The translations under genes and the position numbers were made by a program. Shown piece by piece: positions 9,752 through 18,908 of a stretch of 64,000 nt of DNA. Each line of letters opens with the position of its first letter. The stretch's first letter is position 1. This DNA comes from Prolixibacteraceae bacterium (GTDB taxonomy: Bacteria > Bacteroidota > Bacteroidia > Bacteroidales > Prolixibacteraceae), in assembly GCA_019163175.1 (NCBI GenBank), contig JAFLKN010000003.1, positions 124,001-188,000 of the forward strand, written 5' to 3'. Under the pieces are notes generated by a model that was not told where the DNA came from, made no database searches, and worked only from the letters and a program-made list of their open reading frames with translations.

Positions 9752-12025
9752 ATGAAAATCTTATTATTTAGCTTAATGCTCTGTATTTCATTACATTCTT
9801 TTACTCAACAGCTATCTCCTGTTGATCACATCAACACACTAATGGGTTCCGACTCAGAGTTCAAACTTTCGAACGGGAACACATATCCTGCCATCGCATT
9901 GCCCTGGGGTATGAATTTCTGGACTCCGCAAACCGCAAAAATGGGCGATGGCTGGGTATATGCTTACGATGCGTATAAAATTCAGGGCTTCAAACAAACC
10001 CATCAGCCCAGTCCGTGGATTAACGATTACGGCCAGTTTTCGCTATTCCCGATGACAGGAGAACTGAAAATTGCAGGCGAAGAGCGTGCCAGCTGGTTCT
10101 CGCACAAGGCGGAAATTGCCCGGCCACATTATTACAGCGTTTACCTGGCTGATTACGATCTGACCACCGAAATCACCCCAACCGAGCGGGCTGCGATGTT
10201 CCGTTTTACTTTCCCGCAGAACGAAAAATCGTGGGTAGTCATCGACGCTTTTGATAAAGGATCCTACATCAAAATGATCCCTTCGGAGAATAAAATAATT
10301 GGTTATACAACCCGCAACAGTGGCGGCGTTCCAAAGAACTTCAAAAACTATTTTGTGGTGGTTTTCGATAAACCATTTGCTGAAAGTCGGGTATGGAGCG
10401 GTAAGGAAACTGTTGCCGAAAAGACTGAATTGCAGGATAACCACGTGGGTGCAGCCATTCGCTTTGTCACTGGCAAAGGTGAGCAGGTTCATGCCCGGAT
10501 AGCCTCTTCGTTTATCAGTTTCGAACAGGCCGATTTGAACCTGAAAGAATTGGGTAAAGACAATTTTGACCAGGTTTGCCAAAAAGGAAAAGATAGCTGG
10601 AACAAAGAACTTTCGCGCCTCAAGGTGGAAGGTGGAACCACCGACCAAATCCGTACTTTTTATTCGAGTTTATACCGCACCATGTTATTCCCACGCAAAT
10701 TTTTCGAATTTGACAAAGATGGTAAAATGGTTCACTACAGCCCATACAACGGAGAGGTTTTGCCCGGTGCGATGTTTACCGACAACGGTTTCTGGGACAC
10801 GTTCCGCGCTGTTTTCCCTTTCTTCAACCTGATGTACCCAAGCCTGAATGCTCAAATTCAGGAAGGTTTAGTGAATACTTACAAAGAAAGCGGATTCCTT
10901 CCGGAGTGGGCCAGCCCTGGGCACCGCGATTGTATGATCGGGTCGAACTCCGCAACGCTGATTGCTGATGCCTACCTGAAAGGCGCCCGCGGATACGACA
11001 TCAACACCCTTTACGAAGCTGTTATCAAAAATTCGAAAACCGAAGGTCCAATGTCGTCGGTTGGCCGGAAGGGAGTTGACTACTACAATAAACTGGGATA
11101 CGTTCCTTATGATGTAAAAATCAATGAGAACACAGCACGCACACTCGAATATGCTTTTGCAGACTGGACCATTTACAAACTAGCGATTGAACTGAAACGT
11201 CCTCAGGCTGAAATTGATTTATTTGCCAAACGCTGCCAGAATTACCGGAATGTGTTTGATCCGGAAACCAAGCTGATGCGCGGTAAAAACCAGGATGGCA
11301 CCTTCCAGAAACCTTTTAACCCGTTCAAGTGGGGCGATGCCTTTACCGAAGGAAACAGCTGGCATTACACCTGGTCAGTTTTTCATGATGTACAAGGACT
11401 GGTTGACCTGATGGGTGGCAAAAATGAATTTGTAGGTATGCTCGACTCAGTTTTTGTGGTTCCGCCAATTTTCGATGAATCCTACTACGGACAGGTAATT
11501 CACGAAATCCGCGAAATGCAGATCATGAACATGGGCAATTACGCACATGGCAATCAGCCTATTCAGCACATGATTTACCTGTACAATTATGCCGGACAAC
11601 CCTGGAAAACCCAAAAATGGGTACGTGAGGTAATGAACCGCATGTATGCTCCTACTCCTGATGGTTATTGCGGTGACGAGGACAATGGACAAACCTCGGC
11701 TTGGTATGTATTTTCGGCGATGGGTTTCTACCCCGTTACACCAGGAAGCGACCAGTATGTGTTGGGAGCACCCCTGTTCAAAAAGATCACAATGAAACTC
11801 GAAAATGGGAAAGAAGTTGTGATTAATGCTCCTGAAAACAATGCCGAAAACAAATACATTCAGTCGGCCAGTTTCAATGGAAAAGAATACAGCAAAAACT
11901 GGTTAAGCCATTCGGAACTGATGAAAGGCGCAGTTATCGATTTTAAGATGGGAGCAACTCCTAATACAAAAAGAGGAATTAACGAAAGTGATTTCCCGTA
12001 TTCGTTTTCGAGGGAGAAAAAGTAA
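9752..12025 (+). CDS. GH92 family exo-alpha-mannosidase, canonical
   Basis: This 757-residue protein has an ordinary cleavable signal peptide (cut near FTQQ) rather than a lipobox, so it is probably periplasmic. It is the most canonical GH92 in the window: the TEGNSWHYTW motif places the probable acid at E533, HGNQPIQHMIYLYNY is intact, and GDEDNGQTSAWY puts aspartates at 642 and 644. These numbers coincide with the catalytic residues E533, D642 and D644 that I recall for Bacteroides thetaiotaomicron BT3990, an alpha-1,2-mannosidase, so alpha-1,2 activity is a reasonable inference. It is the last gene of the mannan locus and converges on a short-chain dehydrogenase gene whose stop is only 2 bp away, with no visible terminator between. 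Confidence 0.96.
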   Translation: MKILLFSLMLCISLHSFTQQLSPVDHINTLMGSDSEFKLSNGNTYPAIALPWGMNFWTPQTAKMGDGWVYAYDAYKIQGFKQTHQPSPWINDYGQFSLFPMTGELKIAGEERASWFSHKAEIARPHYYSVYLADYDLTTEITPTERAAMFRFTFPQNEKSWVVIDAFDKGSYIKMIPSENKIIGYTTRNSGGVPKNFKNYFVVVFDKPFAESRVWSGKETVAEKTELQDNHVGAAIRFVTGKGEQVHARIASSFISFEQADLNLKELGKDNFDQVCQKGKDSWNKELSRLKVEGGTTDQIRTFYSSLYRTMLFPRKFFEFDKDGKMVHYSPYNGEVLPGAMFTDNGFWDTFRAVFPFFNLMYPSLNAQIQEGLVNTYKESGFLPEWASPGHRDCMIGSNSATLIADAYLKGARGYDINTLYEAVIKNSKTEGPMSSVGRKGVDYYNKLGYVPYDVKINENTARTLEYAFADWTIYKLAIELKRPQAEIDLFAKRCQNYRNVFDPETKLMRGKNQDGTFQKPFNPFKWGDAFTEGNSWHYTWSVFHDVQGLVDLMGGKNEFVGMLDSVFVVPPIFDESYYGQVIHEIREMQIMNMGNYAHGNQPIQHMIYLYNYAGQPWKTQKWVREVMNRMYAPTPDGYCGDEDNGQTSAWYVFSAMGFYPVTPGSDQYVLGAPLFKKITMKLENGKEVVINAPENNAENKYIQSASFNGKEYSKNWLSHSELMKGAVIDFKMGATPNTKRGINESDFPYSFSREKK

Positions 12026-12027
12026 AA

Positions 12028-12849
12028 TTAGTCAGCATACATGTTGTAGTATTTCTTCAGCATACTTTTCATGATCAGTCGTCTGATTAGGGGAAACTGA
12101 TAGAAAAAGGTCTGAGCGTGTCCTATGAGCGTTAAAACCTTTTTCTTTTTTCTTTTCCGGATAAGATTTGCTACAGCCTCGGCAACCTTTTCAGGTTCCA
12201 TTAGTAGGTTCATATTGCGCGGCTGAAGTCTTTTGGTTTTACCAGTACCATCAGTGATGGTTTTGTTAGGATCGTTGCGGGTGAATCCGACATACACAAT
12301 TCCAACATGAATCTGATCTTCATGCAATTCAACATCCAAAGTCTGAGTCAGCGAAGTCAAGGGCATTTTCGAAAAACTGTAAGCGCCATGCCCTGGCAAT
12401 CCGGCTCGACCACCTATACTTGAAATAAAAACAATACTTCCGTGGGTACTCTTCAAATATGGAATGGCAAAGTAAGTTGTATAAATGGAACTTAAGGTGT
12501 TTGACTGAATTACCTTTTGCCATGTTGTTGGTTCAGTTTCAGTAAAAAGTCCATGAACGGCTATTCCTGAATTATTTATAACAACATCTATTTTTCCAAA
12601 CCCGATTACAGCTTCTTCAATCAGTTTTTTCGCACCTTCAATAAGCGAAACATCGGCTTGCACTGTCAGACAATTGATTCCTGCACGTTTCAATTCCTCT
12701 TCCGTACTTAAAAGTGCTTCCGATGAACGGCCATTCAACACTACTTTGGCTCCGTATTGTCCAATTTTCAGGGCTATCGCTTTGCCAATTCCTTTACTCG
12801 AACCGGTAATCACAACAACTCTGCCCTTATAGAATGCTTTGTTATTCAT
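12028..12849 (-). CDS. Classical short-chain dehydrogenase/reductase
   Basis: This 273-residue cytoplasmic protein has the SDR cofactor motif TGSSKGIGKA near the N-terminus, the structural NNSG motif, and the catalytic YSFSK with a preceding serine in FISSIGG. These define a classical SDR using NAD(P)H. The arginine-lysine-rich RKRKKKK stretch and the hydrophobic C-terminus (FFYQFPLIRRLIM) resemble membrane-associated SDRs acting on lipids or ketones; the substrate is unknown. It is transcribed after the epimerase gene at 12942-13958, with 92 bp containing a perfect inverted repeat between them. Confidence 0.9.
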   Translation of the reverse strand: MNNKAFYKGRVVVITGSSKGIGKAIALKIGQYGAKVVLNGRSSEALLSTEEELKRAGINCLTVQADVSLIEGAKKLIEEAVIGFGKIDVVINNSGIAVHGLFTETEPTTWQKVIQSNTLSSIYTTYFAIPYLKSTHGSIVFISSIGGRAGLPGHGAYSFSKMPLTSLTQTLDVELHEDQIHVGIVYVGFTRNDPNKTITDGTGKTKRLQPRNMNLLMEPEKVAEAVANLIRKRKKKKVLTLIGHAQTFFYQFPLIRRLIMKSMLKKYYNMYAD

Positions 12850-12882
12850 TTGTACATAACTTGTTTTTTAATGGTCAAATGG

Positions 12883-12941
12883 AATTGACATGATTTGAAA
12901 ATCTTATCGATTGCTGTTGGATTTGCTAAATCATGTCAATT
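12883..12941. repeat. Perfect 14-bp inverted repeat between two SDR genes
   Basis: AATTGACATGATTT at 12883-12896 is exactly complementary to AAATCATGTCAATT at 12928-12941, with a 31-base loop. The right arm abuts the stop codon of the epimerase gene. No T-run follows on the minus strand, so it is not a typical intrinsic terminator; an mRNA-stabilising hairpin or an operator are alternatives. Confidence 0.7.
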
Positions 12942-13958
12942 TCATAAATATCCGGCATTTTTAAGCCATTGAAATGCATCCTGCAATGCCAAATCAATGG
13001 GTGTTTGTGGCAATCCCAATTCCCTGACCGCTTTCGCATTGGAATAATACTGTTCGTGAACGCTGATTTTCGCAACCGGCAAACTTACTCCGGGATTGTA
13101 GTTAAATATTTTTCCGACTATCGATAAAATTGCGCCGAGACCAATCGTTCCAACCGAAGGAATCGATCGTTTTATTGGTTTTGCACCTGTGGCTTTCGAA
13201 ATTTTATCAAAAATCTCCTGATAGCTCAGGTTCTCATTTCCTAAGATATAACATTCACCAACTTTTCCCTTTTCAAGGGCATTGGCAATAGCGGTAGCAG
13301 CATCTTTCACATACACATAGTTTCGGCCGCCATTGGTATATCCGGGAACTTTGTTTTTATATACCGAAAGAATCAACTGTCCTGAACTGGGCTTGAAATC
13401 GTATGGACCAATCATGAAGGTTGGATTCAGGATTACAGCGGGTAGTCTCGATTCTTTTACTGCGTTTAGAACCAGCTTTTGTGCTTCGTATTTAGAATCC
13501 ATGTAATCGAGCCGATAAGGCGCACAGGCATATGGCATAGTTTCGTTTCCCGGATTGCTCTTTGAACCGAATCCAAACGAATTGGCAGTGCCAATGTGGA
13601 TCATTTTCGTAATCTTATTGGCTAGTATCGCCTGAACAACATTCCGGGTACCTTCAACATTCACCTCCCAAATCATTTTATCGCGTGTGGGCCAGATGTT
13701 CGTGTTTGCAGCAGCATGAATGACATAATCGCATCCAACCATAGCTTCGGAGATATCTTCTCGATTCAGAATATCGCCATAAACAATTTGTGCTCCAAGG
13801 CTTTCGGTAAACGCTGCATTTCTTCCTTTCTGAATGAATGCCCTTACCTGATAGCCCTTGCCGATCAAAATCGGGATCAGATTATTCCCCAATATGCCAT
13901 CTGGTCCAGTCAGAAAAATGGTATTGGTTTCCTTAATTTCCGAATTACTGTCCATCAA
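12942..13958 (-). CDS. Extended SDR / NAD-dependent epimerase-dehydratase family protein
   Basis: This 338-residue protein has the extended-SDR dinucleotide motif in FLTGPDGILGNNLI (the first two glycines of GxxGxxG are clear), an HAAANTNIW segment typical of extended SDRs, and the active-site MDSKYEAQK with the YxxxK pair. Related enzymes include dihydroflavonol-reductase-like and 3-beta-hydroxysteroid-dehydrogenase-like reductases as well as nucleotide-sugar epimerases. The NTFMIGPYDFKPSSG segment fits the reductase-like branch. The start at 13958 follows an A/T-rich leader. It is divergent from the Gfo/Idh/MocA gene at 14254 and probably co-transcribed with the SDR downstream. The actual substrate is not determinable. 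Confidence 0.85.
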   Translation of the reverse strand: MMDSNSEIKETNTIFLTGPDGILGNNLIPILIGKGYQVRAFIQKGRNAAFTESLGAQIVYGDILNREDISEAMVGCDYVIHAAANTNIWPTRDKMIWEVNVEGTRNVVQAILANKITKMIHIGTANSFGFGSKSNPGNETMPYACAPYRLDYMDSKYEAQKLVLNAVKESRLPAVILNPTFMIGPYDFKPSSGQLILSVYKNKVPGYTNGGRNYVYVKDAATAIANALEKGKVGECYILGNENLSYQEIFDKISKATGAKPIKRSIPSVGTIGLGAILSIVGKIFNYNPGVSLPVAKISVHEQYYSNAKAVRELGLPQTPIDLALQDAFQWLKNAGYL

Positions 13959-14253
13959 TCAGATTTTTTAACCTTTTATGTTTTACATCAAAAATGGTTT
14001 TCAAAAGGTACAGGTTTTTTAAATCTAATTCAATAATCTGATAACAAATAAGTAAACTTATTCGCAATACCTCAATTCATAAATCCATTCCGTTTCTGAA
14101 CAATGAATCAGAACGCTGATTTCTTGATTTTAAAGCGTGTAATTTTTAAGTTTATTGCCTCTTACAAATTCATCAAACTGCTAAATTCTAATTAAATTCA
14201 CCGCCTTTCAGGCGAACCTTAAATGCTATCATAAAATCTAAAAAATACAAACC
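13959..14253. other. Divergent intergenic region
   Basis: The 295 bases between the epimerase (-) and the Gfo/Idh/MocA gene (+) hold no credible gene. A small hairpin, CGCCT-ttc-AGGCG, sits at 14202-14214, about 40 bases before the plus-strand start, and could lie in its leader. I found no clear TAnnTTTG promoter on either strand. Confidence 0.6.
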
Positions 14254-15423
14254 ATGGGATCGAACAGGCGTAATTTTTTGAAGCAGTCGTTTGCTTCAGG
14301 TTCAGCCCTAGCTGCTGCGAGCATGTTACCAACCGAAATGTTTGGACGAAGTAGGAACAATACCAACGCGATTGAAGAGATTATCATTCAGCCGGGAAAA
14401 CGTCCGGCCCCCAAAGAATCCATCCGGTTCTCGGTGATTGGAATCAATCATGGGCATATTTATGGCATGGTAGATTCAATTATTCAGGGTGGAGGAAGTC
14501 TGGTCGCAGTTTATTCGAAAGAGCTGGATTTATTGACCGCCTTTACCAAACGATACCCCAACGTCAAAGTTGCAAAAAGCGAGTCGGAAATTCTTGAGGA
14601 TAATTCCATTCAACTGGTAGCCAGTGCCGCTATTCCGGTTGACCGGGCACCCATTGGCATACGGGTCATGAAATCAGGAAAGGATTACATGACCGACAAA
14701 CCCGGAATACTGACTTTCGACCAATTCAAAGAAGTGAAAAAAGTACAGAAAGAAACGAAACGCATCTATTCCATCGTTTACAGCGAACGGTTGGGCAATC
14801 GAGCCTCAGTGCAGGCCGGTGAATTGGTTCAGGCCGGTGCTATTGGTAAAGTTGTCCAGACTCTCGGAATCGGACCTCACCGAATGCGACCAGCAACCCG
14901 TCCCGATTGGTTTTTTGATCCTGAAAAAGCAGGTGGAATCTTATGCGACATTGGCTCCCATCAATGCGATCAGTTTCTCTTTTATACCGGCTCCAAACAA
15001 GCAGAAGTTAGCTTTTCGCAAATAGGAAATTTCAATAACCCCAGCTATCCAAAATACAATGATTTTGGTGATATGGCCGTTCGCAGTCCTCACGCAACTG
15101 GGTACATCCGGATCGACTGGTTTACGCCTGAAGGGCTTGACACCTGGGGCGATGGCCGAATGTTTATTTTAGGAACCGAGGGCTATATTGAAATGCGAAA
15201 ATACATTGACATTACTGGTCGCAAAGGAGAAAATCATTTGTTTTTGGTCAACCAAAAGGAGACGAAATATTACGATTGTTCTCAGGTATATATGCCTTAT
15301 GGCGAGCAACTGGTCAGCGATATAGTAAACCGCACCGAAACAGCGATGTCGCAGGATCATTGTTTTCTGGCCACCGAATTGGCTTTGGCTGCACAGAAAA
15401 AAGCCTTTAAACTGAATGTCTGA
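14254..15423 (+). CDS. Gfo/Idh/MocA-family oxidoreductase with Tat-like signal
   Basis: This 389-residue protein begins with a twin-arginine type signal (NRRNFLKQSF followed by an alanine-rich stretch), so it is probably exported folded to the periplasm. The Rossmann part begins around residue 60 (FSVIGINHGHIYGMVDSI), and the family's EKP-like region reads MTDKPG here. The C-terminal part holds GGILCDIGSHQCDQFL, corresponding to the DxxxHxxD-type substrate motif. Family members oxidise or reduce sugars and cyclitols with NAD(P), and exported forms in Bacteroidota are usually found in polysaccharide loci. A nitroreductase gene follows after 26 bp, suggesting co-transcription. Substrate unknown. 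Confidence 0.88.
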   Translation: MGSNRRNFLKQSFASGSALAAASMLPTEMFGRSRNNTNAIEEIIIQPGKRPAPKESIRFSVIGINHGHIYGMVDSIIQGGGSLVAVYSKELDLLTAFTKRYPNVKVAKSESEILEDNSIQLVASAAIPVDRAPIGIRVMKSGKDYMTDKPGILTFDQFKEVKKVQKETKRIYSIVYSERLGNRASVQAGELVQAGAIGKVVQTLGIGPHRMRPATRPDWFFDPEKAGGILCDIGSHQCDQFLFYTGSKQAEVSFSQIGNFNNPSYPKYNDFGDMAVRSPHATGYIRIDWFTPEGLDTWGDGRMFILGTEGYIEMRKYIDITGRKGENHLFLVNQKETKYYDCSQVYMPYGEQLVSDIVNRTETAMSQDHCFLATELALAAQKKAFKLNV

Positions 15424-15449
15424 TTTAATTTCAATAAAAAACTATTGAC

Positions 15450-16022
15450 ATGCTAAAAGAACTTATCCTAAAAAACAGAAGTTGCAGGCGTTTTTACCAA
15501 TCGGAGCGGATTTCGGAAAACCAACTGCGCGAATGGATTGATCTTGCCCGGAACTCGGCATCTGCCCGCAATGCTCAACCACTCAAATATATTTTAAGCA
15601 CGAGCGAATCTTTTAACGATCAACTATTTAAATATCTGGCTTGGGCAGGTTATCTGAGTTATTGGTCGGGACCCGAAGAAGGAGAACGACCTTCTGCATA
15701 CATTATCATGCTGCACGATACTTTGATTTCAGGAAATTACCTGTGCGACGATGGCATTGCGGCCCAAAGTATTCTGCTTGGCGCAACGGAAGCCGGATTT
15801 GGCGGATGCATCATTTATTCGGTAAATCGGAACAAGTTGAGCGAACTGCTGAATTTATCTGATCAATATGAAATAATTCAGGTGCTGGCTCTGGGCAAAC
15901 CCAAAGAAACTGTGGTTTTAGAGGAAATGCAAAACGGTGATGTGAAATACTGGCGCGACGAAAATCAGGTTCATCACGTTCCGAAACGAGCGCTGGATGA
16001 GATTATTCTGGGTATCCGGTAA
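15450..16022 (+). CDS. Nitroreductase-family FMN oxidoreductase
   Basis: This 190-residue cytoplasmic protein starts with the nitroreductase signature (KNRSCRRFYQSERIS, followed by ARNSASARNAQPLKY), where the arginines and the SARNAQP loop contact FMN. The C-terminal GGCIIYSVNR and VLALGKPKE segments also match the family. Members reduce nitroaromatics, flavins or quinones. It lies 26 bp after the oxidoreductase gene and ends before a bidirectional terminator at 16061-16097. The C-terminal YWRDENQVHHVPKR is common in Bacteroidota nitroreductases. The physiological substrate is unknown. Confidence 0.88.
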   Translation: MLKELILKNRSCRRFYQSERISENQLREWIDLARNSASARNAQPLKYILSTSESFNDQLFKYLAWAGYLSYWSGPEEGERPSAYIIMLHDTLISGNYLCDDGIAAQSILLGATEAGFGGCIIYSVNRNKLSELLNLSDQYEIIQVLALGKPKETVVLEEMQNGDVKYWRDENQVHHVPKRALDEIILGIR

Positions 16023-16060
16023 AGAATCGGAATGTGTGTTAGAGCAATGATACCTTATAA

Positions 16061-16097
16061 AAAGGCTGAGGGATTTTAAAGATCCTTCAGCCTTTTA
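16061..16097. terminator. Bidirectional intrinsic terminator
   Basis: AAAAGGCTGAGGGAT (16061-16075) pairs with ATCCTTCAGCCTTTT (16083-16097) with one G-T wobble. The A and T runs at the two ends let it serve both the nitroreductase gene (+) and the converging rhamnosidase gene (-). Confidence 0.85.
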
Positions 16098-16144
16098 TAC
16101 TTTCTGTATGTCGCAAGCCTAAACCATATTTATTCAATGATTAC

Positions 16145-18895
16145 TTATTTAGATTTTAAGGGGATTAGTAAAATCTCGGATAATAAGCCAGAATCAAGAG
16201 GCTTATCGTTCGCAGCATTATACGGTTGGTAACGGATATTTACAAAATTGATCTCATTGAAATTTTTCCAGTTGATTCCTTTTTTATCCAGATCAATCAC
16301 CCGGTTAAACGAAAGATTGGTCACCTCAATTTCAATCCTGTTTTTCGCGCAAATAACGCCCGCGGGGATAATAAGCTGATTGGGTAAACACCACACCAGC
16401 CCCAGATCAACACCGTTGATTTTAACCTTAGCAGTCTCGCGTACAATGCCCAAATCGAGTAGAAAACCCTGTCCATTCAGAAGTTTTTCAGGAACATGAA
16501 ACGAAGTTGAATAAACCACTTTACCCGAATAAGTCTGGTATTTTTCGCCCAAAGTTGTCCAGGAACCCAGATGATCAACCGTAACCGAATCAGGAGTTTC
16601 AGGTCCTCCCTGAGTTGGTTGTAAAAGCCAGTTTCCACGAACGACACTTTTTTCTTCGGCATTCGGTTGCAGATAATCCCATTTCCCCAGGTCAGGTTTT
16701 ACTGAAGTACAAGTCAGAATGCATGACTGACCCGGAAGTAGTCTCAGGTAAACTGCGGTGCCTTTTCCTGCCGTCCGGGTTGCAGCACTGCCACGCTTCC
16801 CGCTCAGTGGATCATAAATCACCACCGATTTTGCCTGGGTTGCCAGTTGCACCCAGTCTTTACTAAATTTATCCGACAAGTTGGAAATGAAATAAATAGT
16901 GGAATCGCCCGATTGTTTGCGGATAAACTCAAGTCCTTTTGATGCCATTTCTTCTGCGTAAATCTTCTTTTCATAAAGTGTTTCGGGCACATTAGAGCTA
17001 ACTTTTATCCGGAGTGGTAACCGAAGCATTTCTGATTTTATTGTTCCGGCAGAGGTTCTTTGCTTTTCAAGGTCAAACAATCCGGGAACATCCGTTGGAA
17101 TATCGTTTTCAAAAATAACGGTAGCACCTTTTTTTGCCAATTCCAGAAAGCTGTTCAGGGTTTCCAGTGGAATGTGCTGAATGGGAGGAACAACAATCAC
17201 TTTATATTTAGCTTTCCCCGAAATCAGATTTCCGTTTTCAACATTTAATCCGGCCACCATCCGATCGGAGATATAATCGAAGGTATAACCTTTATCCCAA
17301 AGGCGCTGAGCCAGATTACCAAAACTGGAACTTTGCAGCCAGTCTTTTGATTTATGCACATCGAACAGGCGGATAAAAAGGTCGTTCTTTTGCTTCCGCC
17401 AAACTTCGTGAATGGGGAAATACAACAAAATATCATTATCGGGATGAGCATTTTGAAGTACAGTCTGACATTTCGAAATGTATCCGGTCAACGCAGGCAG
17501 TTCATTCCAGAAATGAGACGATGGCCCGTAATTGGTCGAAGCATAAAACAGTCGTCCGGGGAAAGGCTTTTCTTTAGGAGAATAGGTTGTTCCGTGGAAA
17601 AACACGTGATTGATACCAGATACAAACAGCTCATCAATTTGCGGTTTTATCTGAGAAAGCGCCACTTTAAAATGATCGCCCAACCATGTTGTTGACTCGG
17701 AACTAACCAATTTTCGTCCAGCCAGATGAGCGGCCGATGAGGCAAATTTCATGGTCAACGGATTGGGGCGGCCAAACCGGTTTTCTTCAAAATCGGGATC
17801 TTGCCGGAGGCCTAGAATGGTAAAACCGCTGGCTCCAAAAGATTCGGTTTCGGGGATATCGGTCAGCGCATATAAATCCAGAATATTTCCGGGGGAGCCG
17901 TGTGCCTGATTTCGGGTTTGCATGCCCATCTCATGACTTTTATTTACCCAATTCGTAGTAAAACGCTCGTACAACAAATCCGAAACGGTTTCGCAATAAT
18001 CAGCAACCACCCGTGGTCTAATCTCTACTTCACTCGTATCGGCCAAAAAATTAATGTACGTCAAAAGCTCGTATCCCCTTCTTTTCTTAAACTCAGTTAA
18101 AAAATCAACGGTCCAGTTTGCACCATAAACTTCGTATGAGTCGTTGTAAAATGAACGAATTCCGCCTTTCTCAATTCCGGAAAGTTTAAACGCGCGTTCA
18201 AACCATTCCATGTAGTTTACAATGGAGTTGTTGCTGAAATAATCAATCACCAATCCCTCACCTCCCGGTGCCGATCGTTTCACTTTTTGCTGTGTGAGTC
18301 CACCAAAAGCTGCAATTACTTTTGCTGATTTTTGAAACTCTCCCCATTGAATATTTCCATCGGAGTCCACCCGTGAAGTGATATCCGAATAGTTTCCCTT
18401 TTCGTCGTAAGCAGCCAGAACTAACAAATGCGACTGGTCGTTTTTCTTCTGATAATTGCGCACGTTGGCACCTTCTTCAATTTTAATCGGTTTCAGGTAG
18501 AACACTTTAGCTGCATCGTTAACCGAAACGTTAGGTCCGCCAAAAGGCCAGCCTGTGCCGTTGGTCATATCTACACCCATTCCCAATCGTTTGGCTTCGC
18601 CAATGGTATGTTTTAAAAGTTCCATCCATTCCGGAGAAAGATAGTTGACGTAGTTTGCTTCGTCACCCTTTTCGCCATAAATTGGGATAATATGCGCCCC
18701 TCCTATTCCGGCCTTATGCATGTCTTCGAGGTTTTGAGTAATCCCAACTTTGGTCACCGAACTTCCCATCCACCACCAATACGTCCAGGGTCGAGAAACA
18801 TTATCCGGCTCATTTTGGGCAGTGCCTGGATTCGGAATAGTCGCCATAAAAAGGACAACTATCAGGATAAATAAGGAAGTTTTTATACTTTGCAT
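16145..18895 (-). CDS. GH106-like alpha-L-rhamnosidase
   Basis: This 916-residue protein has a signal peptide (cleavage near GTAQN). The N-terminal part shows the family's opening (PWTYWWWMGSSVTKVGI, then the MHKAGIGGAHIIPIY segment), followed by MGVDMTNGTGWPFGGP. The central part contains SFYNDSYEVYGANWTVDF and EFKKRRGYELL, characteristic of GH106 and its relatives. A C-terminal beta-sandwich (KVKINGVDLGLVWCLPN) is the galactose-binding-like domain found in this group. Known GH106 enzymes release alpha-L-rhamnose from rhamnogalacturonan. It is shorter than Bacteroides rhamnosidases of about 1100 residues. It is co-directional with the GH53 gene upstream (13 bp apart), consistent with attack on rhamnogalacturonan I and its galactan side chains. 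Confidence 0.87.
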   Translation of the reverse strand: MQSIKTSLFILIVVLFMATIPNPGTAQNEPDNVSRPWTYWWWMGSSVTKVGITQNLEDMHKAGIGGAHIIPIYGEKGDEANYVNYLSPEWMELLKHTIGEAKRLGMGVDMTNGTGWPFGGPNVSVNDAAKVFYLKPIKIEEGANVRNYQKKNDQSHLLVLAAYDEKGNYSDITSRVDSDGNIQWGEFQKSAKVIAAFGGLTQQKVKRSAPGGEGLVIDYFSNNSIVNYMEWFERAFKLSGIEKGGIRSFYNDSYEVYGANWTVDFLTEFKKRRGYELLTYINFLADTSEVEIRPRVVADYCETVSDLLYERFTTNWVNKSHEMGMQTRNQAHGSPGNILDLYALTDIPETESFGASGFTILGLRQDPDFEENRFGRPNPLTMKFASSAAHLAGRKLVSSESTTWLGDHFKVALSQIKPQIDELFVSGINHVFFHGTTYSPKEKPFPGRLFYASTNYGPSSHFWNELPALTGYISKCQTVLQNAHPDNDILLYFPIHEVWRKQKNDLFIRLFDVHKSKDWLQSSSFGNLAQRLWDKGYTFDYISDRMVAGLNVENGNLISGKAKYKVIVVPPIQHIPLETLNSFLELAKKGATVIFENDIPTDVPGLFDLEKQRTSAGTIKSEMLRLPLRIKVSSNVPETLYEKKIYAEEMASKGLEFIRKQSGDSTIYFISNLSDKFSKDWVQLATQAKSVVIYDPLSGKRGSAATRTAGKGTAVYLRLLPGQSCILTCTSVKPDLGKWDYLQPNAEEKSVVRGNWLLQPTQGGPETPDSVTVDHLGSWTTLGEKYQTYSGKVVYSTSFHVPEKLLNGQGFLLDLGIVRETAKVKINGVDLGLVWCLPNQLIIPAGVICAKNRIEIEVTNLSFNRVIDLDKKGINWKNFNEINFVNIRYQPYNAANDKPLDSGLLSEILLIPLKSK

Positions 18896-18908
18896 ATGTT
18901 TGTGCTAA

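Noticed and set aside
10043-10648. A 201-residue minus-strand reading frame opposite the third GH92 gene
   Set aside because: It overlaps the GH92 catalytic region entirely and has no recognisable domain.
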